From contig NZ_CP077093.1 of the NCBI RefSeq assembly GCF_014268755.2, forward strand, positions 3,274,001 through 3,338,000: DNA of 64,000 nucleotides, written 5' to 3'. The position numbers and the translations under genes are program-made. The stretch comes from Pseudomonas vanderleydeniana (GTDB taxonomy: Bacteria > Pseudomonadota > Gammaproteobacteria > Pseudomonadales > Pseudomonadaceae). Shown one piece after another: positions 1 to 8,283 of this stretch (position 1 is its first letter; every line of letters begins with the position of its first letter). The notes under the pieces were generated by a model. The model was given only the letters and a program-made list of their open reading frames with translations. It was not told the origin of the DNA and did no database searches.

Positions 1-78
1 GGGCTTTATGATGATTTGGTTGGTCTTTTAAGGGGTATGGAACGTCTTGAGTATTTGCCTGATAGGTTTAGATCTTGA
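1..78 (+). CDS. 3' end of an unidentified gene (partial)
   Basis: Frame 1 is open from the window edge to a TGA at 76-78 and ends in ...ERLEYLPDRFRS. Only about 25 residues are visible, so no family can be assigned. Base composition is AT-rich and unlike the rest of the window, which suggests transferred DNA. The small ORF that follows on the same strand would fit a toxin-tail/immunity arrangement, but that is inference only. Confidence 0.35.
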   Translation, partial: GLYDDLVGLLRGMERLEYLPDRFRS

Positions 79-171
79 TGTGCTGACTATAGCTTGTAAG
101 GTTTTTGTTTTGCTTGCGGGAAATGGTGGTCTGCTAATTTTGGTTTTTAATTTTGAGTTGAGGTATTTTGA

Positions 172-387
172 ATGGATCTTATCAGGAAGGAGTGTATAGC
201 TAGCGTTACACTTTACTATGCTAGAATATCTGAGAGTGAAATTAAGGTTCTAGCCAGCTGTATGGGGGCGGTCATGGATAGATTTAATAACTCTCAGATA
301 TCGGGGAGGGTAGATTGCGAGTCTAAAGAGGAGCTTTCTTGGTTCGTGTCAAACGTGGGCGATGTTCTAAAGGGAATTGGTGGCTAA
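172..387 (+). CDS. Small AT-rich hypothetical protein (71 aa), possibly an immunity-type protein
   Basis: A 71-residue acidic/neutral ORF beginning MDLIRKEC and ending VLKGIGG, with no membrane segment and no family I recognise. It sits about 95 bases after the end of a truncated upstream frame on the same strand. Both are much AT-richer than the neighbouring Pseudomonas genes. Small AT-rich ORFs directly behind the C-terminal tip of polymorphic toxins are often immunity genes, and this is the only functional hint. No strong ribosome binding site is visible ahead of the ATG. It could also be a non-coding chance ORF. Confidence 0.45.
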   Translation: MDLIRKECIASVTLYYARISESEIKVLASCMGAVMDRFNNSQISGRVDCESKEELSWFVSNVGDVLKGIGG

Positions 388-475
388 GAGAGTGTTTCTA
401 AAATTTTTAAAAAAACGATGAAAAGTTGGGTGTATTTATTCTTTGAATCATTTGCTGTTCTGACAGCTTCAGTGC

Positions 476-506
476 GAAAACGGGGACCGAAAACGGGGAC
501 GGATTT
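476..506. repeat. Tandem GAAAACGGGGAC repeat outside the left IS end
   Basis: GAAAACGGGGAC occurs at 476-487 and again at 489-500 (period 13). The second copy runs into GGATTT next to the 18-base terminal repeat. A degenerate inverted counterpart, AAATCTATCCCCATTTTT, lies at 2061-2078 beyond the right end. It may be the true outer end of the element or a resident repeat that the element targeted. Confidence 0.5.
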
Positions 507-524
507 GAATGGCACTTACTTAAC
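507..524. repeat. Left terminal inverted repeat of the IS4-like element
   Basis: GAATGGCACTTACTTAAC, perfectly complementary to 2002-2019. It overlaps the last codons of the transposase gene. Confidence 0.75.
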
Positions 525-1946
525 ATGTTTCGGGTGCCCGTATTTTCTAACCTCCGCCCTGGCGAACCGACGCGGCTTGGTCAGGAGTGGATAGGCCTGA
601 GGTCTTCGTTTCACCGCCCGAGGCTCGATCCGCCCTGGGCGGTTTCCAACACGTCGCTGGGCAACCAGCATGAACAAATTGGACATGTCTTCCTCCTCGG
701 CAGCACTGCCGTATTGCCGTAGAGCCAACCAGAGCTGAAGGCTGTGCTTGAAACTCAGCTCACGGGGTAAGCAATCGGCCAGCAACGCTGATTGCGCCAT
801 GATCATCCGGATCAGATTGTGCGCCAGGAAATAGATCCATAGCTCCTTCACCGCCATGCTCGGTGTCTTGCAGCTCAACTGCCCAACCCCGAGTGTGGCC
901 TTGAGATTGCGCAAATCCAATTCGACATGCCATCGCCCTTTGAACAATACCTTGAGGGCGGCCTTGGGAGTTCGCTTTGGGCAACATAACGTAGTGACCA
1001 GGATCTTGCCGTCAGCCTTCAATTCTCGAACCGTCAGGCGCTCTGGTGCCTGTTCGTAAAAGGCTTGTCCCATCCAGGGTGGCCTTTTTTCGGGCTTTTT
1101 CAGTTCAATCAAATGGTCTTCCGGCCCCAGCTGTTGGCCCAGGCGAAAGTCAGTCCGACGTCGTCTGGCGCCATATTGTTCGAACACGCCATCGACACCC
1201 TTGCGCTGTAACTCGCACAGCAGGAAATAGGTCGCGTAGTAGGCATCCCCCAGAAGGACATCGCCCGTTTTCAACGTATCGAGCATCGACCTGAGGAGTG
1301 TCTGCTCATCACCACCCTTGCCTCGAAAGCGCCCCAAGGAGACATCCAGGACGGCACCGCTGGCCAGGCAAACGATACCGACAACCCGGCAAATCGGAAA
1401 ACCGAGACCTACTTTCTGACCGCGCGATTGCGGGTAGGCGCGTTGGTTGGCTGACGTGTCGGGCATGGTCACCGTCGTACCGTCCACCAGGCGCACGGGG
1501 CGCCCCATCCAACACCAGGACGCTATGGCCTGATCACTGATCGAAGAGCCGGTACTTCGAAGTAATGTGGAAACCATCTCGACCGGTAAGCGCTGCCTGG
1601 CTTTGCAGTAAGCCCCTGTGCGAGTGCTGTTGGGTTTCAAGCCACCGCAGGCCCGTTTGATGGACAGCTCATCGACGGCATTCTGGCAGGAGCGATCGGC
1701 ACTCAGGGCCTGGGCCAGGAACATGGATAGTGTTTCAGTCGGAGGGAACAGTCGGTCCCGATGCACCGGCAAGATCGACTCGACCCGCCGCAGGAACTGA
1801 GGGGTCGTGAGCAGGTTGAAAAAGGCTGGGGCATCACAACTCGTGGTGTGTCGGCGTATACGTTGTCGTTGATGGTGGAGGATCTGGCGTCTAGGATTCA
1901 TGAGGGGCTGCATCCTTGGTGCTGGGTGTGTGTTCGCAACTATCAC
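516..1946 (-). CDS. IS4 family DDE transposase
   Basis: About 460-476 aa, the usual size for IS4-type transposases. The RNase H-like core is visible: a first Asp in VDGTTV, a second Asp in LLGDAYY, and the family's Glu region in the Y/W-x2-R-x3-E-x6-K-like stretch WHVELDLRNLK. The longest open frame starts at a GTG; an ATG at 1901 (MNPRRQIL) is an equally reasonable start, and neither has a clear ribosome binding site. The frame is intact, so the element may be functional. It separates the AT-rich left edge from the chromosomal MFS gene, and its ends carry 18-base inverted repeats. Confidence 0.85.
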   Translation of the reverse strand: MIVANTHPAPRMQPLMNPRRQILHHQRQRIRRHTTSCDAPAFFNLLTTPQFLRRVESILPVHRDRLFPPTETLSMFLAQALSADRSCQNAVDELSIKRACGGLKPNSTRTGAYCKARQRLPVEMVSTLLRSTGSSISDQAIASWCWMGRPVRLVDGTTVTMPDTSANQRAYPQSRGQKVGLGFPICRVVGIVCLASGAVLDVSLGRFRGKGGDEQTLLRSMLDTLKTGDVLLGDAYYATYFLLCELQRKGVDGVFEQYGARRRRTDFRLGQQLGPEDHLIELKKPEKRPPWMGQAFYEQAPERLTVRELKADGKILVTTLCCPKRTPKAALKVLFKGRWHVELDLRNLKATLGVGQLSCKTPSMAVKELWIYFLAHNLIRMIMAQSALLADCLPRELSFKHSLQLWLALRQYGSAAEEEDMSNLFMLVAQRRVGNRPGRIEPRAVKRRPQAYPLLTKPRRFARAEVRKYGHPKHVK

Positions 1947-2001
1947 CGTAGACCAAGATCAGCCCTTCTTCATTTTTCGCTTTTAGCTCAGGCACTTAGA
2001 C

Positions 2002-2019
2002 GTTAAGTAAGTGCCATTC
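2002..2019. repeat. Right terminal inverted repeat of the IS4-like element
   Basis: GTTAAGTAAGTGCCATTC, the exact reverse complement of 507-524. It lies upstream of the transposase start. Confidence 0.75.
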
Positions 2020-2078
2020 GGGACAGACCTATTTTTATCGATTCGGCGAGCCGTAAAAGTAAATCTATCCCCATTTTT

Positions 2079-2416
2079 CAGGTCAAGCGCGATACTCATT
2101 ATTCATCGTCACACCCCAGTCCCTGTCGTTGCAAGCCATTGGCGAGTACAGAGGCTGCACTTCGTTGTGGAGAGCACCGGGCAGGCAGTGGATCAGATTC
2201 ACACCTGACAGCAAGGCAGGGCATGAAAATGAATCTGTCAGCATTGCTCTCCGTGATCGGTGCGTCGGAGATGGCCGAAATCGGTACAATCGCCATGCTC
2301 TGTCTCGCCACTTCCAGCGACGGTCCCCCGGTTCTGGCGCGACGGACAAGAACAACAATTTCCCCGCTTCGCGTGCACCTTCCAGGTCGATGCCGGGGGC
2401 CGACAACCAGGTGACG
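2079..2416. other. 338-base gap upstream of the MFS gene
   Basis: No gene I can support. Open frames run through it on both strands but show no family features. The segment presumably carries the promoter of the MFS gene and may have been altered by the IS insertion. Confidence 0.4.
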
Positions 2417-3625
2417 ATGAACAACCCAGCCTCAACCCGTGGCCTGACGGCCCTGACGTGCGCGCTCCTGCTGAGCCAGTTCTTCCGGACCTGCCTCGGG
2501 GTCATGGCCCCTGAAATCCAGGCGGACCTGCACCTGTCACCCGCGGGTTTCGGCCTGCTGTCATCCTGCTTCTTCCTCTCTTTCGGAATTGCACAGATCC
2601 CTGTCGGCATCGCCTTTGACCGTTATGGGGTAGGCGGGCCGACACGGGTGCTGATGGCCCTTGGGGTCTTCAGCGCGGCGCTTTTCGTGTGTGCCCCTGG
2701 CGGCCTCACGGCGATGCTGGCCCAGGCCGGATTGGGGCTGGCCTGCGCGCCCATCTTCATGGGGTTGATGCATTACGCCGCTGAAGTGCTGCCGCCTGAT
2801 CGCTATGTCCCGTTCATCAGTCGGACCAATGCACTGGGCATGCTCGGCGCACTGTGCGCGACCGCCCCCCTTGGATGGGTCATAGAGGGCATTGGCTGGC
2901 GTCCGGCGATGGCAATCGCTGCGCTGGTCTTTGCCTTCATCACGGCGAGCGTTTGGCGTAGCGTGAAGGACCAGGGGCAATCCCTCGAGCACACCGAGAG
3001 TCCGGCCGAAATGGTGCGGGCCAGTCTGAGCCTGCTGGCGATGCCGGCGCTGTGGACGATCATCCCGATGTGCATCGCCATGGCTGCCGGCACCTCATTC
3101 AGGAACGCCTGGGGAGGTCCGTACCTGGCCAGTGTCTTCGCGTTGGATATCGGTACTCGAGGCCTGGCCTTGGCCGTGTTGAGTGTCGGCGCCTTTGCGG
3201 CGGCCGGGCTGATGTCCGGGTTGGTCCAGCGCTATGCCGTGCGCTCAACCGTCCTGAACTGGACGCTGCTGACGTTCTTTTCCGCCATCGCCTTGATGAT
3301 CTGGCCGCAGGCAGGAGTGGTCACCGACGTGGGCCTGCTGGCCTTGCTGGCGACGGTCGGGGTGCTTCATCCGCTGGTGATGTCGCATGCCCGGAGTTTG
3401 CTCAAGCCTTCCTTCCGAGGTCGCGGGCTGGGCCTGCTCAATGGCTTCGTGTTCCTTGGCTCCGCCTTTGCCTCCTGGGTCTATGGACTGATCGCGGCCG
3501 ATGGGTTGCATCGCGGTTTGCCCGATGCGTCGATCTACAGCGAGATCTTTACCTTCTCGGCGGCGCTCATCCTGATTGGAGGGCTGGCCTATGCCTTCAG
3601 TCCTCGCAGGGGATTCGAGCGCTGA
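2417..3625 (+). CDS. MFS transporter (12-TM, about 402 aa)
   Basis: A Major Facilitator Superfamily permease of the inner membrane; the substrate is not predictable. Hydrophobic segments alternate with short loops along the whole length. The MFS loop 2-3 signature is present in degraded form (GIAFDRYGVGGPTRVL). I chose the ATG at 2417 (MNNPASTRG) because family members begin with a short cytoplasmic tail before TM1; an in-frame ATG at 2390 is possible and a longer frame reaches 2129. It converges on the DMT transporter at 3746. Nothing next to it fixes its substrate. Confidence 0.8.
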   Translation: MNNPASTRGLTALTCALLLSQFFRTCLGVMAPEIQADLHLSPAGFGLLSSCFFLSFGIAQIPVGIAFDRYGVGGPTRVLMALGVFSAALFVCAPGGLTAMLAQAGLGLACAPIFMGLMHYAAEVLPPDRYVPFISRTNALGMLGALCATAPLGWVIEGIGWRPAMAIAALVFAFITASVWRSVKDQGQSLEHTESPAEMVRASLSLLAMPALWTIIPMCIAMAAGTSFRNAWGGPYLASVFALDIGTRGLALAVLSVGAFAAAGLMSGLVQRYAVRSTVLNWTLLTFFSAIALMIWPQAGVVTDVGLLALLATVGVLHPLVMSHARSLLKPSFRGRGLGLLNGFVFLGSAFASWVYGLIAADGLHRGLPDASIYSEIFTFSAALILIGGLAYAFSPRRGFER

Positions 3626-3745
3626 AGATCGATCTGCTTTCCCCCTCGGACTCATGCGGGCACCTGGCGCAGCAGCGGTAGCATCGCCTGGGTGCGGTGA
3701 CTACGCCAAACACGTTGGCCTCTGGCGTGTGTTACGGCCCAGACA

Positions 3746-4606
3746 TCAAAGACTGATCGCCACGATGCCGATCAGCACGATCACGGCCCCGGTGACCCGG
3801 CGCGCGAGGTGGCCCTCGTGAAAGAGCCAGTAGGCGAGGAAAGAGCCGATCACGATGGATGACTCGCGCAGAGGCGCGACAAGTGCCACCGGCGCGCTCT
3901 GCATGGCTGTGAGCACGAGGATGTAGGCCAGTGGGGAGAGGATGGCCACGATGAGGATTGGCCCTGCGTCAGCACGGAGCACGGCAGGGATCCGCTGCCG
4001 TCGCAGCAAGGCGAGGGGCGTCAGGATCAGGGTTTGCAGCAGGAGTGTGCCGGCGTAATAGTTCAGCGGCGCCAGGTGCCACGAAGTGACCGAATAACTG
4101 TCCCAAAGGGTGTAGCTGGCAATGGTTGCGCCTGTCGCCGCTCCCCACAGCACGCCCGGTAGGGGAGGATTGCTCGGGTGCCTGAACAGATTGCCGACCA
4201 CGACGAGAATGCCCGCGACGATGAGCAAGGCCCCGAATATCGCGACGGCAGTGAGCCGTTCCCCCAGCAGCAGAACCGCGAACAGCATCGTCAGCATGGG
4301 GCCTGTGCCGCGTGCGACGGAATACACCACGCCCAGTTCTGCGCGCGCGTAACCGGCTTGCAGGATGAGGGAGTAGACGATATGCAAGGTCGCCGAGACG
4401 GCGCAGCCCACCAGCAGCCGCCAGTCGAGCACCTGCTCACCGTTGAGCATGAGCGCAACGCCGATCGGCACGCCTAGCAGCGCCGAGGCGCAAGTGTAGG
4501 CCCAGACGAACAGGTAGGTGTCTTCGCGCTTGTATTTGGAGGCGATGTTCCACAGTGCATGGGCTGTCGCCGCCGTGAGGACGAGCCCGACAGTCGCTGG
4601 GCTCAT
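3746..4606 (-). CDS. DMT-superfamily (EamA) transporter
   Basis: 286 aa, almost entirely hydrophobic, with about ten predicted membrane helices arranged as two repeated EamA units. This is the usual size and form of inner-membrane drug/metabolite exporters. Its ATG overlaps the stop codon of the RpiR-type regulator by one base (TGATG), so the two are translationally coupled and probably co-regulated. The substrate is unknown; by context it may be a sugar-acid or keto-acid related to the divergently encoded reductase. Confidence 0.85.
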   Translation of the reverse strand: MSPATVGLVLTAATAHALWNIASKYKREDTYLFVWAYTCASALLGVPIGVALMLNGEQVLDWRLLVGCAVSATLHIVYSLILQAGYARAELGVVYSVARGTGPMLTMLFAVLLLGERLTAVAIFGALLIVAGILVVVGNLFRHPSNPPLPGVLWGAATGATIASYTLWDSYSVTSWHLAPLNYYAGTLLLQTLILTPLALLRRQRIPAVLRADAGPILIVAILSPLAYILVLTAMQSAPVALVAPLRESSIVIGSFLAYWLFHEGHLARRVTGAVIVLIGIVAISL

Positions 4607-5490
4607 CAGTCGATATCGGGCAGGTCGATACCTGCCCGCTCTGCGCGACGGCTGCGCTCCGGATCGAGCAGGGCGATACCCGCGACCAACGCGTCAACGA
4701 CCACGAGTTGGGCCAGCCTGCTGCCCGCTGCCGCCATCTGCGCCGGCAACGGCGCACCGCCCACCGCCAGCACGGTATCCGCGAGGTTTGCCAGGGGTGT
4801 GCCGTACTGGTTGGTGATGGCAATGACCGAAGCCCCGGCAGAGGCGGCGGCATCGGCGATGGCGAGCGTGGATGAGGTGCGACCGGTCGAACTGACGGCG
4901 ATGACAACATCACCGGGGCCCAGCAGGCGTGTGGCGATCATGGCCGACAAGTGGTCCGCAATGCCGATGGTCATTACGCCGACCGCACGCAGGCGAAAGA
5001 CCGCATCGGCGGCGACCGTGGAGGAGGGGCCGGCTCCGAAGGCAATCACCTGGCGTCCAGAGAGGATCGTATCGATTGCCCTCTCGAGCGCTGCGAGCTC
5101 AAGGGCGCCACCGAGCGCGGTCAGGGCGTCGGTGCCTGCTCGGATGGACGTCTCCAGCACGGCGGCCGAAGACGCGTTCGCGGCGAGGGCTTCAGGTGGC
5201 GCAAAGAATTGGGTGGTCCCGCGGGCACGGGCGATCTCGATCTTCAGCTCGGCGAATCCGCCAAAACCGATTGCCCGCACCGCGCGAATCACGCTGGGCG
5301 GCGAGACACCGGCACGGGCGGCCACCTGTGCGGTAGTGCTTGCACCGACAAACAACGGATCGGCGAGCAGGACCGCGACGACTTTCGCCTCGCTGGCAGC
5401 GAGATCGCCGCTGCGTGCCTGAATGCTGCCGATCAATTGTCCCAATCGCTCGGCACCGCCTGTAATGGAATTACCAATTTCTTTAGTCAT
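4606..5490 (-). CDS. RpiR/MurR/HexR-family regulator (HTH + SIS)
   Basis: An N-terminal helix-turn-helix of the RpiR type (residues about 10-80; core TTAQVAARAGVSPPSVIRAVRAIGF) is followed by a SIS sugar-phosphate-binding domain (about 125-260; VIAFGAGPSSTVAADAVF and VIAVSSTGRTSSTL are the two SIS loops). I start it at the ATG at 5490 (MTKEIGNS); a longer frame to 5526 runs through the putative operator. It is the first gene of a two-gene operon with the DMT transporter and is divergent from the reductase at 5576. TGTAAT/ATTAC inverted repeats at its start suggest autoregulation. Confidence 0.87.
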   Translation of the reverse strand: MTKEIGNSITGGAERLGQLIGSIQARSGDLAASEAKVVAVLLADPLFVGASTTAQVAARAGVSPPSVIRAVRAIGFGGFAELKIEIARARGTTQFFAPPEALAANASSAAVLETSIRAGTDALTALGGALELAALERAIDTILSGRQVIAFGAGPSSTVAADAVFRLRAVGVMTIGIADHLSAMIATRLLGPGDVVIAVSSTGRTSSTLAIADAAASAGASVIAITNQYGTPLANLADTVLAVGGAPLPAQMAAAGSRLAQLVVVDALVAGIALLDPERSRRAERAGIDLPDID

Positions 5491-5505
5491 GTGTAATACA
5501 TTACA
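5461..5505. promoter_or_regulatory. Putative RpiR-type operators (two inverted repeats)
   Basis: TGTAAT-GGA-ATTACC at 5461-5475 and TGTAAT-AC-ATTACA at 5492-5505 lie over and just upstream of the regulator start, between the divergent transcription units. HexR, an RpiR-family member, recognises TGTARTWWWAYTACA-like palindromes, so these are good candidates for the binding sites of the adjacent regulator. This is inference from the motif and its position. Confidence 0.6.
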
Positions 5506-5575
5506 GTTGCGTGGTTGATAGCACAATCACCCGATGAGCAGGTGTTCCACCTCAAACCTGAAGGAGTCCTCGTCA

Positions 5576-6472
5576 ATGACCACAAAAGCTGAAGCAGGCG
5601 TCGCGGTTCTGGGGCCCGGTGCGATCGGTACCACGATCGCCGCAGCGCTGCACGAAGTCGGCCGTACTCCGTTGCTGTGTGGGCGTACTCCCCGCGACAG
5701 CCTGACGCTGCGCGATAGGGGTCGCCTTGTCGTTGTGCCTGGTCCGGTTCAGACGGATCCGGCAGGGATTGATCGGCCGGTCGACCTCGTCTTTCTCGCG
5801 GTCAAGGCGACTCAAACCGCGGCGGCGGCAGCCTGGCTGGCGGCGTTGAGCGGTCCGGACACTGTCGTGTGCGTGCTCCAGAACGGCATCGAGCAGTTGG
5901 AGAGCGTCACCCCGCATTGCCCGCAGGCGCGGGTCGTTCCCGCTGTCGTGTGGTTCCCTGCGCAGGCGCAAGCCGACGGTTCGGTGCACTTGCGTGGCAA
6001 CGTGCGCATCAGCTTGCCTGACACTTCGGCTTCCCAGGTGGTGGCGCAGGCACTGAAAGGCACCCGGTGCTCGGTGGAGCTGGCCTCGAACTTCAACGCC
6101 CTGGCGTGGCGCAAGCTGATGCAGAATGCGGTGGCCGGGCTCATGGCACTCACGCATCGTCGTGCGGGAATGTTCAACCGGTCCGACATTTCCAGGCTCA
6201 CCCTGGACTATCTGCAGGAGTGTCTGGCCGTGGCACGTGCCGAGGGTGTTGAACTGGGCGATGAGGTGCCCCGGGCCATTCTCGACACGTTTCAGGCATT
6301 CCCGGCCGACATGGGTACCTCCATCCTGACGGATCGCGAAGCCGGTCGGCCACTGGAGTGGGACATCCGCAACGGCATCATCGCGCGTCGCGGCCGGGTC
6401 CACGGCATTGCGACGCCCATCAGCGATGTTCTGGTGCCGCTTCTTGCCGCCGCCAGTGATGGCGCTGGCTGA
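5576..6472 (+). CDS. 2-dehydropantoate 2-reductase-family (ApbA/PanE) oxidoreductase
   Basis: About 298 aa with an N-terminal NAD(P)-binding Rossmann motif (VAVLGPGAIGTTIA) and the ApbA family's VKATQT and LQNGIE stretches. The helical C-terminal domain includes the catalytic-lysine region AWRKLMQNAVAG and the late segment EWDIRNGIIARRG. The ATG at 5576 has AAGGAG nine bases upstream, whereas the ATG at 5534 has none. The family covers ketopantoate reductases and other 2-keto-acid reductases, and the standard panE context is absent. Divergence from an RpiR regulator/exporter pair points to a catabolic keto-acid reduction rather than pantothenate synthesis. Substrate unproven. Confidence 0.82.
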   Translation: MTTKAEAGVAVLGPGAIGTTIAAALHEVGRTPLLCGRTPRDSLTLRDRGRLVVVPGPVQTDPAGIDRPVDLVFLAVKATQTAAAAAWLAALSGPDTVVCVLQNGIEQLESVTPHCPQARVVPAVVWFPAQAQADGSVHLRGNVRISLPDTSASQVVAQALKGTRCSVELASNFNALAWRKLMQNAVAGLMALTHRRAGMFNRSDISRLTLDYLQECLAVARAEGVELGDEVPRAILDTFQAFPADMGTSILTDREAGRPLEWDIRNGIIARRGRVHGIATPISDVLVPLLAAASDGAG

Positions 6473-6587
6473 ACCCTGGAGTGAGCACTCGCTCTTGGCT
6501 GCCTAAAATGGAAAACTGCCCAACCATTCCCACGGGGTACTATACAGTTCGGCCCGTATGTCATGACCACCTTTCGGAGTACCAGGG

Positions 6588-6875
6588 ATGACGAGACTCC
6601 CGCTTGTCGAAGTCGACTTGAGTCACGCGGCAAACTCCGACGAGGTACACACCCTCTTGAGCAACGCTCTTGATTTTCCTGGATGGTACGGCTGCAACTG
6701 GGATGCCTTCTGGGATGCCATAACCGGCCTGGTCCCAATGCCCCTGAAACTGAAAATTCTGGGCTGGGACGGCTTTTCCAGGCGCTTGCCAAACGATGCC
6801 AGGTTGCTGAAAGCATGCCTGGATGACATGCACGCGCAGTATCCTGACGAAGCATCTAACGTTGAGTTCGGTTGA
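6588..6875 (+). CDS. Barstar-family ribonuclease-inhibitor-like protein
   Basis: 95 aa. The barstar signature is clear: FPGWYGCNWDAFWDAITG (about residues 30-47) matches the family's W/YG-x-N-x-DAxWD core, and the acidic face typical of barnase inhibitors is present. GGAG lies eight bases before the ATG. No barnase or other RNase toxin is encoded next to it, so it is an orphan inhibitor here, either an immunity gene left from a lost toxin or one of the chromosomal barstar relatives. The next gene starts 56 bases downstream on the same strand. Confidence 0.82.
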   Translation: MTRLPLVEVDLSHAANSDEVHTLLSNALDFPGWYGCNWDAFWDAITGLVPMPLKLKILGWDGFSRRLPNDARLLKACLDDMHAQYPDEASNVEFG

Positions 6876-6931
6876 GCCGCTGGCTGGCTCACTCATATCG
6901 CCAAACTTCACCACCTGCATTGGGAGCCCCC

Positions 6932-7465
6932 GTGGCCATCGACACACAAGCCATTGCTGCATTCCGTGTTCTGCCTGAGACACGTCTCAACGAAGAGGCC
7001 TTCGATTACTACCCCGTCTGGTCGGAACGCTACGACTGTGAGGAGATCGAGGATGTCGTGCGCTGGGGGCTGGATCGGGACGAGGTGCTTCAGTTGTTCG
7101 AAATGAACTCCGTCGGCAGCGATCATTGCGTCTACACCCTGTTGGAGTCCAATCCATTTCCGCCGCGGATGCGCCTGTTCGTGCGCGCCACGATCGAGGC
7201 GGCTGACGGACGATTGCTCAAGGGATTCGTGATGGACGAGGATGCGTACTGCCTCACGATCTTCCACGAAGGTGAGAGATTCCAGTTCAGCGCACATCCG
7301 ATGCTGAAGGGCCCTAACCAGGAGCACGAGAGGGCGCTGCTGGCCTCCCTTGGCACGGAGAAGCAGGTCTTCCCCGTCAGGTACCACACCGACTTCAACG
7401 ACACCGAGGGCCAATTGATCGCCGGGACATTTTGGTATGGCGGGCAGAGCGATTTGGACGTGTAG
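6932..7465 (+). CDS. Hypothetical soluble protein (177 aa)
   Basis: I do not recognise this family. The protein is soluble, acidic and aromatic-rich in its first third (EAFDYYPVWSERYDCEEIED) and has beta-type segments later. I prefer the GTG at 6932, preceded by GGGAG; a TTG at 6872 overlapping the barstar stop is the alternative. Its position behind a barstar-like inhibitor and before other small orphan genes would suit an immunity-gene neighbourhood, but this is only context. Confidence 0.6.
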   Translation: MAIDTQAIAAFRVLPETRLNEEAFDYYPVWSERYDCEEIEDVVRWGLDRDEVLQLFEMNSVGSDHCVYTLLESNPFPPRMRLFVRATIEAADGRLLKGFVMDEDAYCLTIFHEGERFQFSAHPMLKGPNQEHERALLASLGTEKQVFPVRYHTDFNDTEGQLIAGTFWYGGQSDLDV

Positions 7466-7776
7466 TGAGTTAGGGATGGAAGGCCATGGACTCTGCATTG
7501 GGCATTCTGTAGCGGAGACAGATGGACGCTCATTGGTAGTGAAGTCCTGGTTTTCGCTGGGCTGGAATTTAATGGATTTCCAGCCGTACCTCATAGGATA
7601 TCTATAAAAAAATCAGCTAGTTATGGCTTTCAGTGGAATCGAATCGGGAACTGTGGAGGCTCCGCCCACCCACTTCAAATGGTACATGAGGAACGACAGA
7701 AAACGGCCAATAGCGGACGTTGGCTTTGGCAGGTATTGGTCTAGACTGGGCCAACTCAATAATCGGAGTACATAGA
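7466..7776. other. 311-base gap
   Basis: AT-richer than the flanking genes. No gene, clear hairpin or recognisable promoter was seen. Confidence 0.3.
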
Positions 7777-8283
7777 GTGCTTATTGTCTTCAGCGGCCTT
7801 CCAGGTACAGGAAAAACGACGATAGCAAGTGAACTTGCTAGCAGAACAAGTGCGGTGTATCTGCGGATCGATACAATTGAGCAGGCTCTCCGAAACTCGG
7901 GTGCTCTGGCACAAGACGTAGGGCGAAGCGGTTATATGGTCGCTAATGAGCTTGCTCTGAGCAATCTTCGTTTTGGCAGTACAGTCATAGTCGACTGTGT
8001 TAACCCAGTAATGGAAAGCCGAAACGCCTGGAGCGAGATTGCGACTCGCTCTGGTACTCCATTAGTGGACATCCAGGTGATTTGTTCTGATAAATATGAA
8101 CACCAACGGCGGGTAGAAACTAGGAAAATTGATATCCCTGGCCTATCGCCACCAACCTGGCAATCTGTATTGGATCATGAATATGAACCGTGGGATAACG
8201 CACCGTTTGAAATAGACACTGCCTTGACCTCTCCGGCGGATGCCGTGGCAATGATCACTAAACGATTTTTATCCGAGGGGTAG
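7777..8283 (+). CDS. P-loop kinase-like ATPase (AAA_33 type, 168 aa)
   Basis: The first strand leads into a Walker A motif (FSGLPGTGKTT, residues about 5-15). This is followed by a short strand with RIDTIEQAL, the substrate/adenine-side aspartate typical of AAA_33 / gluconate- and adenylylsulfate-kinase-like proteins, and a Walker B-like VIVDCVNP. A lid-type arginine stretch (HQRRVETRK) comes later. The GTG at 7777 has GGAG eight bases upstream; a TTG at 7720 would add 19 residues. The phosphorylated substrate is unknown, and neighbours do not help because the gene is monocistronic in an accessory region. Confidence 0.75.
   Translation: MLIVFSGLPGTGKTTIASELASRTSAVYLRIDTIEQALRNSGALAQDVGRSGYMVANELALSNLRFGSTVIVDCVNPVMESRNAWSEIATRSGTPLVDIQVICSDKYEHQRRVETRKIDIPGLSPPTWQSVLDHEYEPWDNAPFEIDTALTSPADAVAMITKRFLSEG

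Larger units (their letters stand above)
507..2019. mobile_element. IS4-family-like insertion sequence (about 1.5 kb)
   Basis: A transposase gene is bracketed by perfect 18-base inverted repeats: GAATGGCACTTACTTAAC at 507-524 and its reverse complement at 2002-2019. The transposase stop codon lies inside the left repeat, so the element is compact. Further out, a weaker inverted pair (490-506 and 2061-2078, 14 of 17 positions matching) may mean the true ends lie beyond the 18-mers. I could not find a convincing target-site duplication. Confidence 0.75.

Noticed and set aside
2083..2610. 175-codon minus-strand ORF upstream of and into the MFS gene
   Set aside because: Overlaps the MFS start region, basic and Arg/Pro-rich with no motif; treated as chance.
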